This document shows, one piece after another, positions 24,411 through 32,422 of a DNA stretch of 62,322 nucleotides. Below the pieces are notes generated by a model. It saw only the letters and a program-made list of their open reading frames with translations, did no database searches and was not told the origin of the DNA. Source of the DNA: Gammaproteobacteria bacterium HGW-Gammaproteobacteria-2 (lineage in GTDB: Bacteria; Pseudomonadota; Gammaproteobacteria; Xanthomonadales; Xanthomonadaceae); the NCBI GenBank assembly GCA_002840015.1, contig PGZE01000026.1, forward strand, positions 1-62,322. The letters run 5' to 3'. Every line of letters begins with the position of its first letter. Within the stretch, counting starts at the first letter, position 1. A program made the position numbers and the translations under genes.

Positions 24411-25082
24411 ATGAAAGCAATGTTGATAGAGCTCGCACAAGGACTACGTGAACGCCTCAATGGCATTGGTGAATGGCTGGCACCACTGGGGCTTCGCGTG
24501 ATTCTGGCATGGGAGTTCTGGGAATCGGGCATGGAAAAACTCAATGGCCAAAATTGGTTTGCCGATGTGCCGTGGGCGAGCTGGCAAGTCGGTTTTCCCT
24601 GGCCTTTCAACCTGCTTCCGGTAGATGCCAACTGGTTTTTGGCGACATGGAGCGAACTGATTTTCGCGGTAATGCTGTTGCTGGGCCTGTTTACCCGCTT
24701 CACTGCGTTTTCGCTGTTCATCGTCACCGTGGTCGCCACCGTAGCGGTACACTGGCCCAACTCGTGGGATAGCTTGAGCGAGTTGTGGAAGGGTTACGCC
24801 ATCACAGCGAAGGGCGACTTTGGCAACTTCAAGCTACCGTTGCTGTTCATGATCATGTTGCTGCCACTGATCCTGAAAGGTCCGGGCAAGCTCAGCCTCG
24901 ACACCCTGTTGGTGCGCGCAGCTGGCGTCGGCCCTGCGGCTGATCGCGGCGATGCACTGGCATGGGGCATTGCGCTGGTTGCGCTTGGACTGCCACTGGC
25001 GATGATGATCCCGACTCTGGGCTTCGTGCTGGCTGGTGTTGGTGTGTTGGCAGCGATTGCATCACGGCTGTTACGCGTTTGA
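24411..25082 (+). CDS. DoxX-family membrane protein of the RiPP operon
   Basis: The 223-residue inner-membrane protein has four or five hydrophobic segments and the DoxX-type opening [27 protein letters not shown]. DoxX-like proteins are regular last genes of bufferin/oxazolin operons; their exact role is unknown. ATG 24411 has AAGGAG 5 bases upstream, placed at the very end of the DUF2063 gene. This closes the operon; rnt follows 50 bases on. Confidence 0.85.
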   Translation: MKAMLIELAQGLRERLNGIGEWLAPLGLRVILAWEFWESGMEKLNGQNWFADVPWASWQVGFPWPFNLLPVDANWFLATWSELIFAVMLLLGLFTRFTAFSLFIVTVVATVAVHWPNSWDSLSELWKGYAITAKGDFGNFKLPLLFMIMLLPLILKGPGKLSLDTLLVRAAGVGPAADRGDALAWGIALVALGLPLAMMIPTLGFVLAGVGVLAAIASRLLRV

Positions 25083-25131
25083 CTGCGCGTGCAACGCGTA
25101 GGCCCATCCGCTGACTGATATCCTGTGGCGC

Positions 25132-25782
25132 ATGGACGCGCCCACCCCCACTGACCGGCTCGGCAATCGCTTTCGCGGGTTTTTGCCCGTGGTCGTCGAT
25201 GTTGAAACCGGCGGATTTGAATGCGAACGCCACGCGCTGCTGGAAATTGCCGCGCAATTGGTTGAAGTTGATGCGCAGGGTTACCTGCGTCCTGGCGAGC
25301 TGATTTCAACCCATGTCGAGCCGTTTGCCGGCTCGGAAATCGATCCGCGATCACTGGAAATTACCGGAATTGTGGTCGATCACCCGTTCCGGGCCGCGCT
25401 TGAAGAACGCGCTGCGCTTGATCGCATCTTTGTGCCGATCCGCGCTGCCGCCCGCCGTCACGGCTGCCAGCGCGCTATATTGGTCGGTCACAATGCCGCC
25501 TTTGACTTGGGTTTTGTCAACGCAGCGGTGCGCCGCACCGGCTACAAGCGCAACCCGTTCCATCCGTTCAGCACCTTCGACACTGTGTCGCTGGCCGGCA
25601 TGGCCTTCGGCCAGACCGTGCTGAGCAAAGCGGTAATTGCCGCTGGACTGGACTGGAACGATAGCGAAGCGCATTCAGCGGTTTACGATACTGAACGCAC
25701 CACGCAACTGTTTTGCCAGATCATCAATCGCTGGCAGCAGATGTCGATGCAGACGCGAGCGCAGGCGACCAAGCCTGCATGA
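25132..25782 (+). CDS. rnt: ribonuclease T
   Basis: This is a DEDDh 3'-5' exoribonuclease that trims the 3' ends of tRNA and other stable RNAs. The 216-residue protein has the four acidic motifs in [10 protein letters not shown] (residues 22-31), [14 protein letters not shown] near residue 119 and the Exo [17 protein letters not shown] near residue 183. Length and motifs match Rnt (about 215 residues). ATG 25132 starts it. Alone after the RiPP operon on the same strand, so read-through is possible. Confidence 0.96.
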   Translation: MDAPTPTDRLGNRFRGFLPVVVDVETGGFECERHALLEIAAQLVEVDAQGYLRPGELISTHVEPFAGSEIDPRSLEITGIVVDHPFRAALEERAALDRIFVPIRAAARRHGCQRAILVGHNAAFDLGFVNAAVRRTGYKRNPFHPFSTFDTVSLAGMAFGQTVLSKAVIAAGLDWNDSEAHSAVYDTERTTQLFCQIINRWQQMSMQTRAQATKPA

Positions 25783-25811
25783 TCGGCTGCGCCCCGGCGC
25801 TTCGCTCGATC

Positions 25812-25880
25812 GCTCACAGGGTTGAGCTCCCTGTACAAAAACCAATGCTTTGCTTTTGTGGGAGCCCACCCTGTGGGCGA
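25812..25880. repeat. BIME-like pair of REP units
   Basis: A minus-oriented unit (25812-25837, GCTCACAGGGTTGAGCTCCC...) faces a plus unit (25857-25880, GGAGCCCACCCTGTGGGCGA). The pair sits in the 165-base convergent spacer between rnt and the small membrane protein gene, where it may also end transcription from both sides. Confidence 0.8.
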
Positions 25881-25947
25881 ACGAACGCCACAGTGCGCAA
25901 AGACACGACATCTGCGGATCGGCTCATGCGACAGTGCGTAAAACCGC

Positions 25948-26220
25948 CTACCGTCGATCATCCGGCGAGCCCGTACCGAGCACGCTGCGATAAACGCCAT
26001 AGCCGCTGATCGCCAGCCACGCAATCTGCATGATCAATGCCGGCACATTCAGCCCTTGGTCGTAGAGCAAGGACGTAGTGATCGCGGCTGCACCAAGCAA
26101 ATTGATGAGTGGAAACCACAGGCGATCACCGCGCAAGCGTCGCGCCATCAGTCCGCTATAAGCGCCCAGCACTGCCAGTACGCCGAGCAGGCCGAGCACA
26201 TCAAACCAGGCCAGAGTCAC
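25948..26220 (-). CDS. small membrane protein, CBU_0592-like
   Basis: The 90-residue protein has three hydrophobic segments: WFDVLGLLGVLAVLGAYSGLM, FPLINLLGAAAITTSLLY and NVPALIMQIAWLAISGYGVY. The arrangement YSGLM...LINLLGA...P...Q..W..I matches the CBU_0592-like membrane domain, function unknown. Its ATG overlaps the rlmB stop by 4 bases (ATGA-type), indicating translational coupling. Confidence 0.75.
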   Translation of the reverse strand: MTLAWFDVLGLLGVLAVLGAYSGLMARRLRGDRLWFPLINLLGAAAITTSLLYDQGLNVPALIMQIAWLAISGYGVYRSVLGTGSPDDRR

Positions 26221-26966
26221 GCGCCACCTCGCCGTTGTCTTACTGCTTCAAACACAGCTATGCCGGCCGCCACCGAGACATTCAGGCTTTCAATCTCGCC
26301 TGGCATCGGAATGCTGACCAAGCCATCGCAATGCTCGCGCGTGAGGCGGCGCATGCCCTCGGCCTCACCACCCACCACCAGCGCCACGCGCCCGGATAAA
26401 TCGGTGTCGTAAATCGGGGTGCCGGCGCTGCCATCCAACCCGTAAATCCAGACGCCCTGATCACGCAGCTTGCGCAGGGTGCGTGCCAGATTGGTCACCT
26501 GCGCAATCGGCAAGCGATCAGCGGCACCGGCCGATGTCTTGCGGACGGTCGCAGTGACGCCCGCCGCACGATCACGCGGCACCACCACCACCGTCACGCC
26601 GGCAGCGGCAGCACTACGCAAGCACGCACCAAAATTGTGCGGGTCCTGCACGCCGTCCAATACCAACACCAGCGCGCGATCAGCGCCCTCGATCAACGCC
26701 GCCAGCTGCGCTTCATCCAGCGTCGGCGCACCGGCGTAGCGTGCTGCCGCGCCTTGATGACGCACCTTCCCAGCGACACCGCTAAGCGCCTGTTCGTTGA
26801 CCCGCCGTACCGGGATTTCCTTGGCGCGCGCCGTCTGCTCGATCTCGGTCAGGCGCGGATTACGCCCGCCCGCTTCAATCAGCACTTCCTTCACGTGCTC
26901 GGCATCGTGCTCCAACGCCGAGGCAACCGCATTGATGCCGGCAATCCAGGGGCTACCTGTACTCAT
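26217..26966 (-). CDS. rlmB: 23S rRNA (guanosine(2251)-2'-O)-methyltransferase
   Basis: The 249-residue SPOUT enzyme has the SpoU motifs VLDGVQDPHNFGACLRSAAA (motif 1, near residue 100), VVGGEAEGM (motif 2) and IPMPGEIESLNVSVAAGIAVFEA (motif 3). The N-terminal substrate-binding domain is present (WIAGINAVASALEHDAEHVKEVLI). It methylates G2251 in the ribosomal P loop. It overlaps the rnr stop by 4 bases, as in the conserved rnr-rlmB operon. Confidence 0.95.
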   Translation of the reverse strand: MSTGSPWIAGINAVASALEHDAEHVKEVLIEAGGRNPRLTEIEQTARAKEIPVRRVNEQALSGVAGKVRHQGAAARYAGAPTLDEAQLAALIEGADRALVLVLDGVQDPHNFGACLRSAAAAGVTVVVVPRDRAAGVTATVRKTSAGAADRLPIAQVTNLARTLRKLRDQGVWIYGLDGSAGTPIYDTDLSGRVALVVGGEAEGMRRLTREHCDGLVSIPMPGEIESLNVSVAAGIAVFEAVRQRRGGA

Positions 26967-29305
26967 CGTGCCCGTCCCTTGCGCTTGCCTTCCGCGACAA
27001 CTGTGCCCGCCGGCGACACTAGCCGAAAATCAATCTTGCGATCCTCCACACTGGCACGCAGCACCAGGATGCGGACCGCATCACCCAGGCGATAAGCTGC
27101 ACCCGTACGCTCGCCGGTCATCTGCTTGCGCACCGGATCAAAATGATAATAGTCGTTTGGCAACTGGGTGACATGCACCAGTCCATTCACCTTCGACTCG
27201 GTCAATTCGACAAACAACCCGAAGCTGGTAACGCCGGATATGACACCATCAAACTCGGCACCGACGTGCTGCTCCATCCATGCCGCACGATAGCGTTCAT
27301 CCACCTCGCGGGTTGCGTCGTCGGCACGCCGGCCACGCTCGGAGCATTGCAACGACAGGTGCGCAATCTCGTGCGCGGCATAACCAAAATCATGTGCCAC
27401 ACCCTTCGCCAACGCGTGCTTGATCGCACGATGCGTAAGCAAATCGGCATAGCGCCGAATCGGTGAAGTGAAGTGTGCATAGGCATCCAGCGCCAACCCG
27501 AAGTGGCCGATATTTTCCGGGGTATAAACCGCGAGGCTTTGCGAGCGCAGCAGCACCGACTCGATCAGCCCGGCATCGACACGGGCGCGCACCTTGCGCA
27601 GAAGGATGGTGTAATCCATCGGCCGCACCTTGGCCCACGGCGGCAACTTGAGCGCGAACTCGGCCAGAAACTCCTGCAATTCAGCATATTTGGATTCCGG
27701 CGGTCGATCATGCACCCGGTACGGCGCTGGAATTGCGTGTTTGAGCAAAAACCGGGCCGCCTCGACATTTGCCGAGATCATGCATTCTTCGATCAGGCGA
27801 TGGGCATCATTGCGCGGCAACATGCCGGCCTGTACCACCTCGCCGCTGGCGCCGAGCACAAAACGCACCTCCGACGTTTCAAACTCGATGGCACCACGCT
27901 TTTGCCGCGCCTGCGCCAACGCCTTGTACAACTGATGCAAATGACGCAACTGCGGCATCAACGTACCGACCGCCGCAGTCGCATCTGGGCTGTCGCCCTC
28001 CAGCGCCTGTGCCACCTGGGTGTAGGTCAGGCGCGCATGCGAGCGCATCACCGCTTCATAAAACCGCGAACCGGTAATCTGGCCCTCGCGATCGACCTGC
28101 ATATCGCAGACGAAGCACAGCCGATCGATTTTCGGGTTCAGTGAACAAATGCCGTTGGACAGCGTTTCCGGCAGCATCGGCACCACGAACCCGGGGAAAT
28201 ACACTGAGGTGGCGCGCTGCTGCGCTTCTTCGTCGAGTGGCGTGCCGGGACGCACATAATGAGACACGTCAGCAATGGCCACGATCAACCGGAAACCATC
28301 CTTGCCCGGCTCACAGAAAACCGCATCATCAAAATCGCGGGCATCCTCGCCATCAATGGTGACCAGCGGCAAGGAACGCAGATCGACACGACCGGCACTA
28401 TCCACAGCCTCTACCTGCAATGCAACAGCCGCAGCCTGCTCCAGCACCGGTTGCGAAAACTCGTGCGGAATATTGTGTGCATGCAATGCCGCCTGCACCG
28501 CCTGCGATGGCGTCAGTTTGTCGCCCAGCACCACCAATACCCGACCAAACGGTGGCCGGCCACGGCGCGGCGGTTCGGTGATCTCACACACCACCAGTTG
28601 GCCATTGCGGGCGGCGTTGCGGGCCTCAGCCGGTATGATGATGTCGTGCAGTATGCGGCGATCATCTGGCGACACCGAGCCGACACCGTCGCGCTCTTCA
28701 AAGCGCCCCATCACCCGCGTCTGGCGACGCTCAAGCACCTCAGCGATGTTGCCTTCGCGGCGACCACGGCGGTCGATACGTGTGATGCTGACCAGCACCC
28801 GATCACCATGCATGGCCTTACGCAGCTCGGACGGCGGCAGGAAGATGTCATCACCAGCGCCCGAATCCGGGCGCAAAAAACCGAAACCTTCCGGATTGGC
28901 AATTACCGTGCCTGGCACCAGATCAAGCTTCTCAGCCACCGCATAGGCACCGCGCCGGTTCATCAACAACTGGCCATCGCGCACCATCGCAGCAAGCCGG
29001 CGGGTCAATGCCTCGAATCGATCCGGCGCGGTCAACTCCAGGCGTTCCGCCAACTGATCGGCGCGCATCGGATCATCGGCAAGCACCTCGACAATCGCTT
29101 CGCGCGACGCAATGGGCCGTTCGTAACGCATCGCTTCACGTTGGGCGTGCGGATCGGGCGACTTGCCCGGATGCCCCGCTCGTGCGGGAGCAGGTTTATT
29201 TGCGCCACGGCGCGGCAATTTGACTGCCGGCGCCGGTTGCGGCAACCATGCTGGGGCTTTCTTGGCGGCTTTGCCGCCGGTTTTCTTGCGAGGTGGTTTT
29301 GTCAT
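26963..29305 (-). CDS. rnr: ribonuclease R
   Basis: The 780-residue processive 3'-5' exoribonuclease has an N-terminal basic Lys/Pro tail (first 50 residues), a winged-helix region (YERPIASREAIVEVL...), cold-shock domains (TVIANPEGFGFLRPD), the RNB catalytic domain with TIDGEDARDFDDAVF (metal-binding Asp cluster) near residue 320, and a C-terminal S1 domain (GAEFDGVISGVTSFGLFVEL) with a basic end. It degrades structured RNA. ATG 29305 is chosen; a GTG at 29326 is possible. Confidence 0.95.
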   Translation of the reverse strand: MTKPPRKKTGGKAAKKAPAWLPQPAPAVKLPRRGANKPAPARAGHPGKSPDPHAQREAMRYERPIASREAIVEVLADDPMRADQLAERLELTAPDRFEALTRRLAAMVRDGQLLMNRRGAYAVAEKLDLVPGTVIANPEGFGFLRPDSGAGDDIFLPPSELRKAMHGDRVLVSITRIDRRGRREGNIAEVLERRQTRVMGRFEERDGVGSVSPDDRRILHDIIIPAEARNAARNGQLVVCEITEPPRRGRPPFGRVLVVLGDKLTPSQAVQAALHAHNIPHEFSQPVLEQAAAVALQVEAVDSAGRVDLRSLPLVTIDGEDARDFDDAVFCEPGKDGFRLIVAIADVSHYVRPGTPLDEEAQQRATSVYFPGFVVPMLPETLSNGICSLNPKIDRLCFVCDMQVDREGQITGSRFYEAVMRSHARLTYTQVAQALEGDSPDATAAVGTLMPQLRHLHQLYKALAQARQKRGAIEFETSEVRFVLGASGEVVQAGMLPRNDAHRLIEECMISANVEAARFLLKHAIPAPYRVHDRPPESKYAELQEFLAEFALKLPPWAKVRPMDYTILLRKVRARVDAGLIESVLLRSQSLAVYTPENIGHFGLALDAYAHFTSPIRRYADLLTHRAIKHALAKGVAHDFGYAAHEIAHLSLQCSERGRRADDATREVDERYRAAWMEQHVGAEFDGVISGVTSFGLFVELTESKVNGLVHVTQLPNDYYHFDPVRKQMTGERTGAAYRLGDAVRILVLRASVEDRKIDFRLVSPAGTVVAEGKRKGRAR

Positions 29306-29405
29306 CCGGGTATCGTACACCAGCACCTATCAAACGGCCGTAGACGCATTGACTTTTATGCTGGATCACCTTATTGTTTGCGGCTTCCCGACATGTGCGG
29401 GATGA

Positions 29406-29490
<85 letters not shown>

Positions 29491-29512
29491 GCTTTAGGGT
29501 CAACACCCTCCA

Positions 29513-29541
29513 AAATCCCGCTCCCATGCGGGGTTTTGTGT
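29513..29541 (+). terminator. rho-independent terminator after tRNA-Leu
   Basis: AAATCCCGC-tcccat-GCGGGGTTT stem (one wobble) followed by TGTGTTTTC, 23 bases after the tRNA. Confidence 0.8.
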
Positions 29542-29904
29542 TTTCAGGGGCGCAAATCCCGCAGCAATCCACCGCCAATCCCGGCAAACCAGCGCCAGCA
29601 CGGTCAAAAGCCGTCCGACTGCGACTCGCCCAAAACCTCGCCCCGTGTCGTGCCCGAACCGTTTTCAGCGTAGGCCATGACACGTCACCGCAATTTTCTG
29701 AACATTGATGTTTCCCCGAAGGAAACGTCGTGCAGTCGTCAAGCGCAGCGAGTCCGCAGGACGCGACGCATGGATGTGTCGTACGGCCGCCGAGCGAGCG
29801 AGTGCAGCGAGTATTAGGCGTAGCGCAGCGCTGTCGCAAAGCGACCGACCCGGCGGTTCGAACAACACCGCTAAACCAGAAAAGATTACGTGTCGATGCA
29901 TCGA
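29542..29904. other. non-coding stretch before the integrated element
   Basis: No supported gene. Open frames here have no family likeness and run into the tRNA-Phe fragment. The composition is GC-rich with scattered GCGCAGCG/AGCGAGC motifs. It is host DNA that lay next to tRNA-Phe before integration. Confidence 0.6.
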
Positions 29905-29952
29905 TGGTGGCCAGGGACGGAATCGAACCGCCGACACGGGGATTTTCAATCC
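29905..29952 (-). repeat. attachment-site copy: 3' half of tRNA-Phe
   Basis: A 48-bp perfect copy of 35361-35408, covering the tRNA-Phe 3' end (including CCA) back through the anticodon loop. Beyond position 29952 the match ends abruptly, so this is a fragment, not a tRNA gene. It marks the left boundary of the integrated element; the integrase gene starts 183 bases inward. Confidence 0.93.
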
Positions 29953-30056
29953 TTTTTCAGGCCGTTTTAGTCCCCTGTTTTAAAAAGGAAAATCGATCAC
30001 AAGTCATTGATACTAAAACTGCATTGTAGACATTGCCTGTACTCTAGGGGACAATA

Positions 30057-30085
30057 GAGTCACTCTTGAGTCACTCTTGAGTCAC
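30057..30085. promoter_or_regulatory. three tandem GAGTCACTC dyads upstream of the integrase
   Basis: The 11-base unit GAGTCACTCTT repeats at 30057 and 30068, with a partial third at 30079 (GAGTCAC). Each core, GAGT-C-ACTC, is a perfect dyad. Regular one-turn spacing (11 bp) suggests cooperative binding of a small protein, e.g. an excisionase/AlpA-type factor or a repressor of the int promoter. Confidence 0.6.
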
Positions 30086-30089
30086 ACCC

Positions 30090-30114
30090 AAACAGTGACT
30101 TGTCACCGTGACTT
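30090..30114 (+). promoter_or_regulatory. left copy of a 25-bp repeat (possible integrase arm site)
   Basis: AAACAGTGACTTGT followed by CACCGTGACTT. It differs by two bases from the copy at 35257-35281 in the same orientation; an inverted, nearly identical core lies at 33763-33783. It contains two GTGACTT half-repeats. Confidence 0.6.
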
Positions 30115-30134
30115 TTTTTATAGGGGACTATGCA

Positions 30135-31442
30135 ATGTCGAACATGCCAGCTTTGGATGAAAAGTCGATTCAACGGCTCACACCCGGCACCCGTGCAGTG
30201 CTCCACTTTGACGGACACCCGAAGGCACCCGCAGGGTTCGCGCTGCGTGTTTATCCGACTGGTCGCAAAGCATGGGTGCTGCGATACCACGCCGAAGGCA
30301 AGGCCCGACTGATTACGCTTGAACGTGGCTGGCCCGCGTGGCCGGTGGAAAAGGCACGACGGGAAGCGCAGCGCCTGAAATTGGCGTTTGATAGCGGCAT
30401 TGATCCGCTTGGCGAGCGGCAAAGGATACGTGCCGAACGAAAGGCCGAAGAGGCCGAGCGTGAAGCGGTGGCACATCAAACGCTGGGCCGCTTGCTCACA
30501 GCCTACTGCGACGCACTGAGCACAGCCGGGAAGCAGTCTGCACATCAAGTGCGGCTCATGGTTACCCGTCATATATCCGGCTCGCCACTGTGGACAAAGC
30601 CGGCTGCTGACTTCAACGCACGCGACGCGGTCACCCTGCTGCACCCGTTGGTTTCCGCAGGCAAGCGCAGGCAAGCCGCCAAGCTACGCGCCGCATTGCG
30701 TGCCGCGTTTCACCGCGCAGCCGGATCGCACACCAATGCAAGCGCGCCCGAGGCATTCCGGGCGTTGGGTGTTGAACTGGATCCGCTGGCGGCATTGGCG
30801 ACTATCGACGGCGCAAATAAAGTCCGTGATCGGGCATTGTCGATTGATGAACTGCGCGCCTACTGGAAGCGGTTGCACTCGCTGCCAGAACCCGACGGTG
30901 CAATGCTGCGGTTTCACCTGCTGACAGGCGCACAGCGACTTGAACAGCTTGCCCGTGCGACGGCTGATGACGTAATCGACGGTGTCCTGATTCTGCGCGA
31001 TGGCAAGGGCCGGCGATCCGAACCGCGACGGCATCCGGTGCCGCTGTTACCCGAAGCGGCGACCGAATTGGAGCGCATGCACGGCGGCGAGTTTGGCCCG
31101 TATGTGTTCACGGCCAACCGTGGCGAATCAGGCGCAGCGTATGCCGTGATTCAGCACCGCGTGCGCGCAGTCGCGGCGGAAATGGTCGAAGCCGGCGAGG
31201 CCGTAAGCACCTTCACACCGGGCGATCTGCGCCGCACCGTTGAAACCCGGTTAGCTGCCGCAGGTGTCGGGCAAGACATTCGCGCACACCTGCAATCGCA
31301 CGGGCTAGGCGGCATTCAACAACGGCACTATGTGCGCCATGACTTCAGCGACGAGGTACGCGCCGCACTGGAAACATTGCGCAGCCTGCTGACCGCTGCG
31401 CCGGCAACCGTCACGCCGATCAAACGGGCGCGCAAGTCATGA
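30135..31442 (+). CDS. tyrosine recombinase / integrase of the tRNA-Phe element
   Basis: The 435-residue P4-type integrase has an N-terminal DUF4102-like domain (LRVYPTGRKAWVLRYHAEGKARLITLERGWPAWPVEKARREA), a core-binding domain and a catalytic domain. Catalytic residues visible are Arg in LLTGAQRLEQL, Arg in FTPGDLRRTVE, His in LQSHGLGG and the nucleophile Tyr in QQRHYVRHDF near the C-terminus. The His that usually precedes DLRR is Gly here. ATG 30135 follows an AGGGG; an upstream GTG (30108) would include the repeat DNA. It would integrate at, and excise from, the tRNA-Phe 3' end. Confidence 0.92.
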   Translation: MSNMPALDEKSIQRLTPGTRAVLHFDGHPKAPAGFALRVYPTGRKAWVLRYHAEGKARLITLERGWPAWPVEKARREAQRLKLAFDSGIDPLGERQRIRAERKAEEAEREAVAHQTLGRLLTAYCDALSTAGKQSAHQVRLMVTRHISGSPLWTKPAADFNARDAVTLLHPLVSAGKRRQAAKLRAALRAAFHRAAGSHTNASAPEAFRALGVELDPLAALATIDGANKVRDRALSIDELRAYWKRLHSLPEPDGAMLRFHLLTGAQRLEQLARATADDVIDGVLILRDGKGRRSEPRRHPVPLLPEAATELERMHGGEFGPYVFTANRGESGAAYAVIQHRVRAVAAEMVEAGEAVSTFTPGDLRRTVETRLAAAGVGQDIRAHLQSHGLGGIQQRHYVRHDFSDEVRAALETLRSLLTAAPATVTPIKRARKS

Positions 31443-31897
31443 ATGCAGAAAACTTCAACCAGTTGCTAATCCGAGCCTATCATCAAGCCGAGGCAGGCAA
31501 TACCGATTCCGCGCACATGCTTTTGACGATGCTGGTACATGCCCTTGACGTGACGCGCACAGAGTTTCCGCTGACGGATCAGGCCCGCGTAATCATCGCC
31601 AATATGCTGGCGGCGATCTTGAGCGGTGTCCCTGCCGGAAAGGCTACATTCACCGCGATACCAGACGGCAATCGACGTTGGCGAAACCAGCGCCGTGATG
31701 TGGCCATTTTGATCGCCATGCGTGATTTGATTCGCGACGGCATGGGGCCGTGGCAGGCGGCGGGCAATGTGGCAAGTCAATTCAGCCTGAGTCAAAAGAC
31801 GGTGTCTAACCTGTGGAACCGGCTTAAATCAGATCGCCAAGCATGGACGGTTTTTGGCCCCGGCCCCACGATGACAATCACGGTACCCGATCCCTGA
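31439..31897 (+). CDS. hypothetical protein with C-terminal helix-turn-helix-like segment
   Basis: The 152-residue protein overlaps the integrase stop by 4 bases (ATGA), so is translationally coupled to it. The first half is helical and acidic (MNAENFNQLLIRAYHQAEAG...); near residue 110 GNVASQFSLSQKTVSNLWNRLKSD reads as a recognition-helix motif. No family is recognised. It is followed by a weak terminator. A role with the integrase (accessory DNA-binding protein) is suggested only by the coupling. Confidence 0.65.
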   Translation: MNAENFNQLLIRAYHQAEAGNTDSAHMLLTMLVHALDVTRTEFPLTDQARVIIANMLAAILSGVPAGKATFTAIPDGNRRWRNQRRDVAILIAMRDLIRDGMGPWQAAGNVASQFSLSQKTVSNLWNRLKSDRQAWTVFGPGPTMTITVPDP

Positions 31898-31901
31898 TTG
31901 T

Positions 31902-31922
31902 CCCGAGTATGTCGGGGCTTTT
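31902..31922 (+). terminator. short rho-independent terminator after the integrase pair
   Basis: CCCGA-gtatg-TCGGG then GCTTTTC, 5 bases after the stop at 31897. The stem is short, so efficiency is doubtful. Confidence 0.45.
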
Positions 31923-31947
31923 CACGGGAAATGACACCCCGCGACAA

Positions 31948-31979
31948 TGCGAACACCTTCCACACAACAGGTGTTCGCA
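31948..31979 (+). promoter_or_regulatory. perfect 11-bp inverted repeat overlapping the ribosome-binding site of the AlpA-like gene
   Basis: TGCGAACACCT (31948-31958) and AGGTGTTCGCA (31969-31979) are exact complements around a 10-base spacer. The right arm ends on the base before the ATG at 31980 and contains the AGGTG that would serve as ribosome-binding site. In RNA it would bury that site; in DNA it is a typical operator dyad for autorepression. Confidence 0.8.
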
Positions 31980-32195
31980 ATGGCCGCTAAAACGATTCCA
32001 GTAACCGATTTGATGAACCGCTGCGAAGTAGCGCACGCGCTCGGTGTAACGCCACGCTCACTTGATCGCTGGACTGCCGCAGGCCGAGGGCCGCGCCGGT
32101 TTCGGCTCGCAAACCGCTGTGTTTATTCTCGCTGCGATGTTGAGCAATGGCTCGCACTGCGCCGCGCTGAAACTGGCCGAGGCGGTGCGGCGTGA
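31980..32195 (+). CDS. AlpA/excisionase-like helix-turn-helix protein
   Basis: The 71-residue protein has the MerR/AlpA-type winged HTH: VTDLMNRCEVAHALGVTPRSLDRWTAAGRGPRRFRLANRCVYSRCDVEQWLALRRA. The pattern trkevaelLgvs..tl.rW...g.gP..f.l......y...dv..Wl is clear. Such proteins act as excisionases or transcriptional regulators of P4-like elements. ATG 31980 abuts an 11-bp inverted repeat. Its TGA overlaps the GTG of the next gene. Confidence 0.8.
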   Translation: MAAKTIPVTDLMNRCEVAHALGVTPRSLDRWTAAGRGPRRFRLANRCVYSRCDVEQWLALRRAETGRGGAA

Positions 32196-32422
32196 ATGCC
32201 ACGGTCGCTTCACTGGCGCGGCTCTACGGGCCGACCGCTGCCGAACTTGCCGATTGCCTGCTGAACATTGGCGACGGGCTTCAGGCGCAGCTTGATGCCT
32301 TGCATGCGCACCCGACTATTGAAGGCTGCGAACAGGTCGCATCGAACCTGGACGGCGCACGCCGGCATGTTTTGCGGCTGCGCGAACGGCTGCTAGCTGA
32401 AAGGGTTTCGGGTGATGAATGA
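32192..32422 (+). CDS. small hypothetical protein of the element
   Basis: The 76-residue helical protein (ATVASLARLYGPTAAELADCLLNIGDGLQAQLDALHAHP...) starts with a GTG overlapping the previous stop (GTGA) and ends by overlapping the next start (ATGA). Coupling at both sides supports it as a real gene. No family is recognised; the amphipathic helices suggest an oligomerising or accessory protein. Confidence 0.6.
   Translation: MNATVASLARLYGPTAAELADCLLNIGDGLQAQLDALHAHPTIEGCEQVASNLDGARRHVLRLRERLLAERVSGDE

Noticed and set aside
29905..29952. Second tRNA-Phe gene
   Set aside because: Only 48 bases match, the 5' half is missing; it is an att fragment.
29665..29983. Short frames on both strands before the integrase
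   Set aside because: They overlap the tRNA fragment in antisense or sense, have Arg/Ala-rich low-complexity products, and no ribosome-binding site.
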